This document shows, piece after piece, positions 40,744 through 50,521 of a stretch of DNA of 52,230 nt (within the stretch, counting starts at the first letter, position 1; each line of letters starts with the position of its first letter). Below the pieces are notes generated by a model. It saw nothing but the letters and a program-made list of their open reading frames with translations, made no database searches and was not told where the DNA came from. Origin of the DNA: Reclinomonas americana ATCC 50394 (lineage: Eukaryota; Jakobida; Jakobea; Jakobida). The translations under genes and the position numbers were made by a program. Location of the stretch: positions 192,681 to 244,910 of the forward strand of contig PS015016.1 of the NCBI GenBank assembly GCA_048213135.1, given 5' to 3'.

Positions 40744-43436
40744 ACTAATGTATGCTCATCTTCCCGACATTCAAAAGTCGATCACTGTCAAAGATAAGCG
40801 TGGATTTGAGTACTCGGTTGCAGAATGCGTGCGGAATGGGAGCTCACCAGCAATCGGCCACATGTACTTGTTGGTGTCGTTGACCACAAAGTACTTCTTC
40901 TTGTCGACCCACTCGATTGTGTCACCTGTGCACGGCAGTACCGATTGAGCACCAACACACCACAGTGCCATGGTTATGCATACGCACTCTCCAGCAAGCA
41001 CTCGAACACGATCATGCGGTGCTCCTTGTCGGTGTATCCGATGCTAACCGAAGCGTTCAGCGCAAAGTAATCGCTGCGGCAACGATTTACATTGTGAGTG
41101 CGGGGGAGTGTGCGGCTGGCATGCAGACAAACGGTAGTAATGCGCACCCCTCGCCGTACGCCTTGCGCCTGCGCTTCTCAGAGTTGAAGCCTCCACTCAA
41201 GATAAGCGGCACAACCTGGCCTTTGGTTCCGTGGAATGCCAGCTGCTGGATAATCGGTCCTGCACGAATGCAACTCCAGCGTGTCAGGTCTCGTCGATTC
41301 TGCCACAATCTCCCTCTCTCTCACACACACACAGCGAGCGACTCACGTCCACCCACGGCGGCGCGCATCTCCGCCACGACCTCGTCGTGACGCTGGCGCG
41401 TCGAGGTGCTCCACACGACCATGGTGATTGCACGAATGTTCCGCGGCTTGCCGTTGATCCAGTCGGGATCCGCCAACCACCGGTTACGAATGCCCATCTC
41501 GACTTCAGGCAGGCACACGTCAGGTCGCTCTGCCGCGCGTACTCCCTGCGCCTCGAGTTCCGCTGCAATCGCGTCCAGGTCTGCCCTCCCACACACAGCG
41601 TGTCAGTATCGCACCTGCACTGCTGAACGAAAAGTCGACTCACCAAAGCGCACCACTTTCCGCACTTCTTCCGCGTAGTCCAGCGTGGCCTGTCGCAACC
41701 CCGGCGCGTGTGAGGACAATGAGCGAGGCAACCGGCAGCACGATGGTAAACTCACCTCCATTACGCCCCCGTCCACTGCGGTGACTGAAACACACTTACC
41801 GCAAATGTATTCGGGCAGACCTTCCGTGCTGAGCTTTTCACGGTAGAGTGCAATTCCTGCCTCTCGCGATTGCTGTTTACACGACAGTGTGAGCTTTGTT
41901 TTTGCACGACCCCACTGCAGACAACGCGAGTGCACGCACCGCATTGAGACGCACACGACGCACAGCTCGCACACCACCCTCCAGCTCGAGCACTGTACAG
42001 AAGGGAGAAAAGTTAGCGTCGACCGACGCCCCAAACCCCGACTGCCCACGCAACAGTAAGCGTAGTTTCCGTCGTGCAGCTCGCCGCAGTTCTTGCGGAA
42101 CGTAATGGACGGATACGTCCGGAGCCTGCAGTCGCATCCAGTCAGCGAATGGATCACAAGAAGAACCAACAGCAACGCACGATTGGAACTCGGCATCCGA
42201 CTGCAGCGTCGCGGGACTGACTCGGTAGTGGGGTGGACCGAAGAGAGTCGGTGGACCAGCATCGTCGAACTCGTCGTGTTCCACGGCTCGACTGTGGCTG
42301 CTCGATCTGCGATCGTCGGAGCTGAACCGGTTGCCGACCGAAGAGGCGGCCGAGCTGCCGGCAACCGACAGTCGACCGGCGGCCGATGGCGCCTGCTACC
42401 ACACCGAGTGAGTGGTCCCGATGGAAACAACACTGCCTCTCTCCCTATCTCTCACACCTCGGCTGCAACGTCGAATAGACTGGTGGCCACCGAGGACCCA
42501 GCGTAGCGACCGGTGGAGGCCGGGTGAGGTGGCGCGACAACGAATCCCTGGTGCATGTTTGCATGTGTGGCCACCAGCAGCGGCGGCTGTGGCGGCGGTG
42601 GCACCATTCCATGGTGCACGTAATGACCTGTTGCGACACTGTACGTGCGCATGTGTGCATGTGTCTCGAGCGGAGGCAGCGACGGTTCCGAACGGTGCGA
42701 ATGGAGCACGGGCTGATAAGCAGGAGGGGGGTGGTGGTGGTGGTGGTGCGCAGCCGGCGGTGAAGGCTGTGCGGCGCGTGGCTTGGGCGGCGGCCGTGAC
42801 TCGACCATTGCTTGCACCGTGGCCCGCACATCTCGCGGTTCGTGCTCCCGATCACGCGCGTCGTACGCGCAAATCGCATCATTGAGAGCCGTGTACAGCT
42901 GCGACGCCGAGGCCTCGCGCGGAGGCGACCGGCAGCCTGTGTATTTGAGCACGCCTTTCAGCGCCCGCAACAGAGAGAGAGAGAGAGCAGGGCAGACACA
43001 CGCAACGAAGAGGCTCCCAGGCGGCACGAGTGCACCGTGTCTGTGACCACCACTTGAAGAACATGGTGTAGGCCAGCACCAGCTTGCCCTGGTCCTCTTG
43101 GCTAAGCATCGCGCGCTCTTTGCAGATGCCACGCAGCAGCTCAACCGTGACCTTTTCCTCGTGCCACAGTCGGACGTCGTCCGCCGATGGACGCGAGTGG
43201 TCACGCATGTATGCTTCCACTGCGTGTGATGAGAGGGACGAGGGTGTGTGTTGTGAGCGCGTACACATATGTGTGTGAGAGAGAGACAGGGTGCGGAGAG
43301 AGAGAGAGAGGATGAGAGCGCAACATGTGCTCTGCATTTGGTCGATGACATCGCTGCAGAGGTCGGGAATCCCCATGTTCATGAATTCCCGCGTGTTGTT
43401 CACCAGCCGGTGGAGCCGCACCGAGTCGTCGGCCAT
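40744..43436 (-). CDS. ADP-ribosyltransferase (PARP-fold) protein with long disordered middle
   Basis: ATG 43436 opens MADDSVRLHRLVNNTREFMN. Residues up to about 130 (LWHEEKVTVELLRGICKERA, QGKLVLAYTMFFKWW) are helical. A Pro/His-rich stretch with six consecutive His follows. After SRAVEHDEFDDAGPPTLFGP comes a folded region with a CxxC (YICGKCVSV) and DLDAIAAELEAQGV. The C-terminus is ART-like: LAFHGTKGQVVPLILSGGFN, AYGEGFYFALNASVSIGYTD, then VFECLLESAYA and KYFVVNDTNKYMWPI. His of HGT and Tyr of GFYFA occupy the first two triad positions; the third is Lys or Tyr rather than Glu. The last exon is uncertain (stop at 40744 if spliced, 40771 if read through). Poly-ADP-ribosylation is unlikely; mono-ART or inactive is inferred. 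Confidence 0.7.
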
Positions 43437-43631
43437 CTCTCTCTCTCTCTCTTTCTCTTTCTTTCGCAAGTCGTTGTCCCTCTTGTCCGCCGTGTTTCGT
43501 GTTGTCTGATTTCAAGAAATCCTTCGTCCATGATGGTCGTGGCGTGTGCACCGCATGCATGCGGGATCAAGCTCTGCAGCGCTAGCGAACAACCATCTCA
43601 TCCTTCACTTGGTCTTTTCCCGCTTCATGAT

Positions 43632-45166
43632 CTAAATGGTCTCCGTGCTGCACTCGGCCACCACTGGCATGGACTGCGATGAAGCACGTGAGGTGAGCAT
43701 GCGGTGACGTTCGTCTCTTTGTCCTCGTCGCGCTGTGCAACGCAACAACAAGTGTCCGTGTCTCCGGTCGCAGCATGCGCAGCCAGGTAAAGACAATGTC
43801 GTCGGGCGCAAAAACTTGAGCCATCCACTGCGCAGTCGCGATCGGGGAGAAGGAGAAGCGGCAGTCAGAGACACACTGACACCAATGTGGCGAGGGAGCT
43901 CGGGTCGGCAACGAAACCTCTTCGTGGCTGATCTTGCCGTCTTTGTTCGTATCAAGCTGCGGAAAAAGTGAAGCATGTGAGAGAGCGCAGCGGTTTGCGT
44001 GCGGGTGGCACAGAGACTGCAGTCACGCACTCGATGGAACAGGCGGTCGACGACCTCTCTGATGGACTCCTCCAGGGCACGTTCTCGCATCTGCATATCA
44101 ATGTTTGTCGATCATCGACATTGGAAGCGGTGATGCATGTCAGAGAAGTAAACCTTCACCACTTCGCGCGGCGACAAGGTTCCGAGCAGTAGGTCGTCCA
44201 TGGAGTCGTGGACATCGGCCCAGCCGACAGCCTGCAACGTGCAACCGGTCAGCCTCATCGACATCATAGACAACTAACTCTCCGATATTCATGCCTGTTT
44301 TCCCATCAAGAGCGACGCCGCTGCGACCTGTGCGCGACGCGCGTTGAGAGTCTGTCGGATACGTAGCACACTTCTGTGTCTCTCTACTCTACCTCGCCAG
44401 CGACATATGCTCGGATGATGTTGTAGGCCTCTTTCTGCACGTGCGAAAGTGATGAGTTGTCGCGAGCATTCTCGTTTCTTCATGGCTGTCGTACCTGCGT
44501 GATCACGCCATCGTGATTGACATCAAAGATCCTGTTGATATAGAGCCATGTCAGTCGCCATCACACACGTGGCATCGTGTTGCTGCTGCTGCGACGATGT
44601 GCACACCGAAAGGTAATCTCCAGTTTCTCCTCCATTGTTCCATGACCGACCGTCACCGCCTGGCACGCGAGGAATTCATCCAGATCCAGCGCCCCGCTGC
44701 GAATCGCATCAGGTTATCCCAATGCACTGCAGAGATCCCTCCCATCGTGGTGGACGCACCTGTGATCAATGTCGATGGCGTCAAACAGCCGCTCAAAAAT
44801 GCACTGCAATGAATATGGTCAGCGTGTCGTCGCCGTCGATGTTCGTCTGCACACACATGAATCATATGCACATACCACTGTGTCATGCGTGCAGTACGGC
44901 AGCAACTTTAGTGCCTCCAGGTACTGAGCCTTGGCAATCAGCAATTCACCCGTCGCTGGAGAGGGCGTTGCAAGTTCCGCAAAAGCGTGCTTCTGTTGAA
45001 ATGATGATGACGATGATGGTGTTGAGGATCAGCTCTTCCCGCGATCACAACAACACGCACACAACGCACCTGCTCCTCAAGCTCTCGGGCTTCGGAAGAG
45101 AACACGAGGCAGCGCAAATTCGGTCAGCACATCGATCGCGATCCACGCGGACGCACACACACACAC
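43632..45166 (-). CDS. EF-hand protein with at least three calcium loops, 5' end in gap
   Basis: Minus-strand exons beginning beside the gap at 45167 give FSSEARELEEQ, KHAFAELATPSPATGELLIA, KAQYLEALKLLPYCTHDTV, IFERLFDAIDIDHS joined to GALDLDEFLACQAV (EF loop DIDHSGALDLDE), EEKLEITFRIFDVNHDGVIT (loop DVNHDGVIT) with KEAYNIIRAYVAGE, then REVVDRLFHRV and QLDTNKDGKISHEE (loop DTNKDGKISHEE). It ends APDDIVFTWLRMLRPETRTL and, after an intron starting GTTGCGTT, SMPVVAECSTETI at TAG 43632. Three canonical loops in this order resemble NCS/calcineurin-B-like sensors with an N-terminal extension. The second family member in this window is at 24960-26372. Confidence 0.75.
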
Positions 45167-45186
45167 NNNNNNNNNNNNNNNNNNNN

Positions 45187-45506
45187 CTCCTCTCTCTTGC
45201 ACAGAAGGCGCATTATTGTTCCTCACCGAAGAATTTCGACTGCACAGTTTCGCGATCAATGTGGTGCCCTTTGCCGGCGTGGTTGCCCATCGATTATGTC
45301 TCCCTCTGTAGTGACACTCTCTCTCGCTCCCTTTCTCTGTCGCTTGTGCTTCCGACCGCGTATTACGAATTCTCTCGCACAATCAAAGAAATGGACAAGT
45401 TCGATTTGTCCCAAATTTCGGTTCGATATCACGGTTTTTTCCAGTTGCCCGCCTATTTCTTCGTTTACGATCGGTGGGCGCGCGCAGAGACTGCCAAGGT
45501 TCACAG
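45187..45506. other. Spacer between gap and RING gene
   Basis: No exon chain recognised on either strand. It probably contains the 5' UTR of the plus-strand RING gene and upstream sequence of the minus-strand EF-hand gene. Confidence 0.4.
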
Positions 45507-47302
45507 ATGGGCAACACACTTCCACTCGCCGCCGACAAGGGCGCACAGGATCAGCACGGTGAAGTCACATTCTCTCGACTCGACGATCGCATTGCAGTTG
45601 TTCCTGAGGTGTGTTTCGGGGTGTTGCTCGCTCTCTCCCTCTCTTTTCTCACCATCGCACGCATGTCTGTGGCGCAGTTCGACGAGGGTCTCTTGGAGGT
45701 GGATGTGGAGGGCAGCAATGGTGTTCCGCTTCAAGAGCTGAACCGCCAGCGCCACGGCCATCGGCAACGATCGCAGCTGTCGGCACTGCCGACACCATCG
45801 GCGCGGCCGCTTCTGCTCCACAGTGAATCGGTGGATTCACCGGCGGGGGGAGAGGCGGCAGCCGAGGTGGCGTACGCCGGGGAGGGCGAAGACGGGCCAG
45901 AGACGGAGTCGTTGCGTGAGCAACATCTGCAGCTGGCGGGCGCCGAACCCGCGGCCATGAGTCCGGGATTCCTGCGTGTCGCTGGTCGTCTGCCTCCGAG
46001 CTCCATGCCAGCGCCGGCGCCCAAGCGAACGCGACCAGTGATGACCGAGTTGATCGATGTCATGGACACGAGTCACGATGAGGAGATTGCTCGCCGCCTG
46101 CAGATGCAGATGGAGGCCGAGGGCGACAGTGCGGTCGATGGTGCGCGTGACTTTTGTCGGTTCCACCTTTTGTTGTTGTCGTCGTGAGCCTCACATGCAT
46201 CGTCTGCACATGTACAGCTGCACTGGCGGAAGCCACACGACGCCACGAGCAAGAGCTCGCCGACGAAGAGATGGCACGCCAACTGTTTGCCATGGAGCAG
46301 CAGCGAGTTGCGTTTACTCTCTATCTCTCTATCTCCCTCTCTTCCCCCGTCCTCGTTGTGGCTGACATCTGTTATTTTGCTTTTGCTTCTGCAGCTGGCT
46401 CGTCGTCACGTACCACCCTCCGGTATCGTCCCTCCCTCGCCCTCGATGGCCAGCGGTCCCGTGCGCTCCGTGCTGCGTCGAAGCACTGCGCAGAGTGCGG
46501 CCGGTCGCGAGCGACGTGTCGCAGTGGCATTCGACGTCAGTGTCGACAGCCCGTCATCCACCACCTTCTCGTCGCCCGCCAGCGCCGCCGCCGACGCCGA
46601 AGCCTTCGGCAACGAACTGGATCTCACGCCGCTGTCGCCCTCCACTCCCAACTATGGTCCTTCTCGTCGGCGGATGCAGCAGCAGTTGTCGCGCACGCAG
46701 TACCACCAGTCAACCGGCTCTGTGATGGAGCAGATGTATGGCGGTGCGCCAGTGGCGAGCCCCAGCCAGTACGCCGCACAGCCGGAGGAGCTGCGAGTCA
46801 GCATCGCTGCATTGGACATTTTCCCCACATTCGAGTACGAGTCGCCGGCGAACGGGCCGCGCGACGAGTGCATGTGCTCCATTTGCCAGTGCGATTTTGA
46901 GGCGGGCGAAAAGTTGCGCGTGTTGCCCTGCCTGCATCGCTTCCACGTCGGATGTGTGGACGACTGGATGCGTCGCGGCCACTTCACGTGCCCCATGTGC
47001 AAGTACGAGTTGTTGCAGCATGTGCCCAAGTTGCGTCTCCCCCTCTCCCCCCTCTCCCCCCTCTCACACACTGCAGTTCGCTCACACGTTGCCCCCCCAA
47101 CAGGAGCATGCAACAACGTGCGGGATCTGGCCCTGTTCCCGCTCAGCAGCAGTCGTCCCATGGCCATCGCAGCCACCGCAGTGGCAGCTCGCGGTCGGGA
47201 TCGAGCCGACGCCACTCGCATCGCCATGAACGGGAGCACAGACACGGAAGTGATAGAGCTACTGCCGCTGCCGTTGACATGCATCGCTTGCGGCAGCCAT
47301 AG
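45507..47302 (+). CDS. RING-H2 E3 ubiquitin ligase with glycine-2 start
   Basis: ATG 45507 gives MGNTLPLAADKG. Gly2-Asn3 is compatible with N-myristoylation, though Pro6 is unfavourable. Two similar helical motifs, HDEEIARRLQMQMEAE and ADEEMARQLFAMEQQ, look like ubiquitin-interacting or MIU-type helices. A Ser/Pro-rich linker follows, then RING-H2: CMCSICQCDFEAGEKLRVLP and CLHRFHVGCVDDWMRRGHFT with CPMC, giving CxxC..CxHxxHxxC..CxxC with all zinc ligands. The C-terminal tail is His/Arg/Ser-rich (SGSSRRHSHRHEREHRHGSD) and ends MHRLRQP at TAG. Introns after MEQQR and HVPK start GTTGCGT. Likely an ER/endosome-peripheral ligase of the RNF-H2 kind; substrate unknown. Confidence 0.82.
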
Positions 47303-47428
47303 AAAAAGGAGAAATAATACATGACAGTGGTGGATTTCGCCGGAAATCGAAATGCACCACACATGTAAACCCGGACAACACGACACAGTCGTGGTTGGAT
47401 TCGAACCAAAAGCACAACACAGTCCGCC

Positions 47429-48581
47429 ATGGAGCCAACACAACCTGCTCTCAGCAATTTGTGCGACCACGTGCACGTCAGCAGCAAAGAGATATGGCAG
47501 GGAATCGCCCATATCGGACGCTGTGTTGTCAATGCCACCACCAACACCACGCGTACGGGTTTCGAATTCGTGCGCGTCAGTCACACCGTACGAGCTCCTG
47601 TTGTCGAGACCACAGCTGCCGCCGCGACAGCAACCGCAGTGGCGACGCAGTCGGCACCGGCAGCCGTGGAATTGTGTTCAACCGCGACAACAGCAGCCGA
47701 GGAGTCGTTGTTCTCTGCCGGATCACCACTTGTCGCACTGGGCGTGCTCGCCGCGCTGCTGGCGCTCCTGGTCCTCATCATGTTCTATCAAAAGTGGCGT
47801 GAGGAACGCAGCCGGCGAGTCTTCGGTGCAGGAGACGTGATGAGTCGTCCTCCCGAGCCCGAGTACATCCACCACCACTATCAACCTCCTCCGCAGCAGT
47901 ATCGCGATCGTGCTGCGCATGCAGCTGCGCACATGCATGCTCCGGATCCAGTAATTGCCCCACAGATGAAGAAGGTGCTCATGGTCCTTCCCGGCTCACT
48001 TCAGGTTCGCGTGTGCGTGTACCTGGCCGGAGGTGTGGTGATCGTGGCTGATTTTGGTTTTCGATTTGCAGAGTCCGAGCTGGGCCTCGATCATCCACAC
48101 GGGTCGCACCATGGACTTTGACGTGCGTTTGGTGGGTGGTGGAGGCCGGCATTACGAGTACAACTCCAGAGACTTGCTGGTCGCCGACGCAGCGATCTGC
48201 ATGCTTCGCATTGACCACCGAATGCATGAGAACAACATGCAGTCCATGATTGACGCGGCCCTTCTTGACTCGGGTGAGTCTCGACAACTCTTCGCTCGAT
48301 CGCTCGCACGAACACAATTCTCACTGCGTCATTTTGCAGCCGCAGTGCCGCTGCACAAGCAGTACATGGTCATGTGCACGCCACAGACGGCGCCAATGTT
48401 GGACGACTACGGGTTGCGCACCATGCTCGGTGACCTGCTTGCCAAGAGGGGAGGGTTGAGGAAGAACGTACTCCGGCTGGTGTTCAACGACTGCATGCTG
48501 ATGCAAGGCGAGAAGCTCGTTCCCGATGCACAAGTGCGAGACATGTTCAGCTTTATCAGAGACGCAGAGCATCTTCAATGA
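47429..48581 (+). CDS. Single-pass membrane protein, family unknown
   Basis: ATG 47429 opens MEPTQPALSNLCDHVHVSSK. An Ala/Thr-rich, probably luminal segment with N-glycosylation sequons (NATTNTT) precedes one membrane helix (VALGVLAALLALLVLIMFYQ) followed by KWREERSRR, which puts the C-terminus in the cytosol by the positive-inside rule. Beyond a Pro/His-rich juxtamembrane stretch (RPPEPEYIHHHYQPPPQQYR), a folded part reads ASIIHTGRTMDFDVRLVGGG, LVADAAICMLRIDHRM, DDYGLRTMLGDLLAKRG and VLRLVFNDCMLMQGEKLVPD. Three exons; stop TGA at 48579-48581. PPEPEY and PPPQQY could be WW or SH3 ligands. No family assigned. Confidence 0.68.
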
Positions 48582-49719
48582 AAAAAGCAATCTGTCGCCA
48601 ACAATCATCCGACACGGACAACTTGCCGCCGCTGCGAGTTGAGCCGACCACAACATGGCACACGCCGCGCACGTGCAAAGCATGCAAGTCGCGCTCTATC
48701 GCCTCCTGCAGGCCCAGTCTGTCCACGTCGCCAGCAGTGTCTGGAATGCAGCAGACCACACGAGTTGTTTGCGGCTGGATTCCTGCATGCCACACACACG
48801 ATGATGAATGCGTTAGTTGTCTTCACCTAACAAAACAAAAAGAGTGTGGCATGCATAAGCTGCAAACCATGATGCCGGCGCAGGCGATCGATTACTGGCA
48901 GCAGTTCCGCAGCTGGGCGGGAGCCTCGACCGTCGGCCAACCAAAAGAGCACAAGGTGATCATCTGCTTTTTCAGTGGTCCGCTCCTTCTCGCCATCAAC
49001 GACCTCTCGAGCCTGTTCCTTCTCGCCATCCTCATGATCAGCATGGTCAGTCACACACGTCTCCACGGCCTCCAGAGCTCGCTCCTTCTCGCCATCCTCA
49101 GCATGGTCAGTCACGCTCGTCTCCAAGACCTCCAGAGCTCGCTCCTTCTCGCCATCCTCAGCATGGTCAGTCACGCTCGTCTCCAAGACCTCCAGAGCTC
49201 GCTCCTTCTCGCCCTCCTCAGCATGGTCAGTCACGTTCGTCTCCACGGCCTCTCGAGGCCGCTCCTTCTCGCCCTCCTCAGCATGGTCAGTCACGCTCGT
49301 CTCCACGGTCTCCCGAGCTCGCTCCTTCTTGCCCTCCTTGACATGGTCAGTCACGCACGTCCGCACGGCCTCCCAAGCGCGCTCCTCCTTGGAATTGTCG
49401 AGCCAGCGAACTTGAGAGGTCGGCACCTTTCTGCGTTGCAAGAAGTGCTCCCCTCGCTTTTTTGCCTTTTTTGCACGAAAGCAAGGTGCCTGTGCGAATG
49501 CACATCAGCGTCACGGACAGGTTGGAGAGAGAGAGAGAGAGTAGAAGTGGTGAGACGCACCAGCCGATCGTGTTGCACAAGCACGTTGATCACAGTACGA
49601 GTGCGCTCAACGACGTTGACCACTGGCAACTCTACATCTCGATCTGGCTCATGACTGTGATCGGGGGCCACGCTATGTGAGATGCTCAACTTGCCAAACT
49701 GCTCGGTGAGATTGCGCAT
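48556..49719 (-). CDS. Repeat-containing charged protein, 5' end in gap
   Basis: Minus-strand frame entering from the gap: MRNLTEQFGKLSISHSVAPD and ELPVVNVVERTRTVINVLVQ, then (after about 49440) WLDNSKEERAWEAVRTCVTD and five to six 20-residue units of the form VTDHAEDGEKERALE. It then reads DDHLVLFWLADGRGSRPAAE and LLPVIDRLRRHHGLQLMH. A further exon starting about 48780 has TRVVCCIPDTAGDVDRLG, VRGVCHVVVGSTRSGGKLSV and ends FFIEDALRL at 48556. The junction around 48800-48850 could not be fixed in frame. The stop overlaps the convergent gene's 3' coding end by 26 bp. Function unknown; the DDHLVLFWLAD and CHVVVGST parts look like a folded alpha/beta domain. Confidence 0.5.
49012..49386. repeat. 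60-bp tandem repeats, five near-identical units plus degenerate ends
   Basis: Units start at about 49081, 49141, 49201, 49261 and 49321 with exactly 60-bp spacing (GCTCCTTCTCGCC.. CAGCATGGTCAGTCACG.. units). An earlier copy at 49021 carries a short insertion. The period is a multiple of three, so both strands stay open through the array. Confidence 0.92.
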
Positions 49720-49723
49720 GTCG

Positions 49724-50521
49724 NNNNNNNNNNNNNNNNNNNNNNNNNNNNNNNNNNNNNNNNNNNNNNNNNNNNNNNNNNNNNNNNNNNNNNNNNNNNN
49801 NNNNNNNNNNNNNNNNNNNNNNNNNNNNNNNNNNNNNNNNNNNNNNNNNNNNNNNNNNNNNNNNNNNNNNNNNNNNNNNNNNNNNNNNNNNNNNNNNNNN
49901 NNNNNNNNNNNNNNNNNNNNNNNNNNNNNNNNNNNNNNNNNNNNNNNNNNNNNNNNNNNNNNNNNNNNNNNNNNNNNNNNNNNNNNNNNNNNNNNNNNNN
50001 NNNNNNNNNNNNNNNNNNNNNNNNNNNNNNNNNNNNNNNNNNNNNNNNNNNNNNNNNNNNNNNNNNNNNNNNNNNNNNNNNNNNNNNNNNNNNNNNNNNN
50101 NNNNNNNNNNNNNNNNNNNNNNNNNNNNNNNNNNNNNNNNNNNNNNNNNNNNNNNNNNNNNNNNNNNNNNNNNNNNNNNNNNNNNNNNNNNNNNNNNNNN
50201 NNNNNTCAGTGGCGGGTTGCTTGCGCTCGCGCCCAGCCTGGCAGTGCGTGTTCTAAGTGAGATTGCCACGAATTCATCACATCATCAACTTCACCAACCT
50301 CGTCGTGCTTCGCTGTACGGTTCCCCATCGTGTGTGGTATGCTGCGCACTTGCTGCGTCAACTCGGGAAATGGTGCGTTTCGGATCCCACTCGTGGTGTG
50401 ATCCGCCGGATTTGAAATACACCATGTCCGAAATCAGTTGACAATATCTGCCTGGTCGATTTCCATTCAGTCACATTTCCTTCCTTCTCGGAGCGCAGAC
50501 AAACAATCTCACCAGTAAGCC
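49724..50521. other. Assembly gap (about 482 N) and spacer
   Basis: N from 49724 to about 50205, then 315 bp of unique sequence without a convincing gene. A plus-strand reading about 50272-50350 (INFTNLVVLRCTVPHRVWYA) looks LRR-like, but I see no supporting splice sites. Confidence 0.5.

Noticed and set aside
49012-49386. CRISPR or satellite centromere repeat
   Set aside because: There are no spacers, only five to six units, and the array lies within an open coding frame.
48578-49654. 358-codon plus-strand open frame through the 60-bp repeats
   Set aside because: It is the antisense of the charged repeat protein. Its openness follows from the repeat period being a multiple of three, and it has no domain or splice context of its own.
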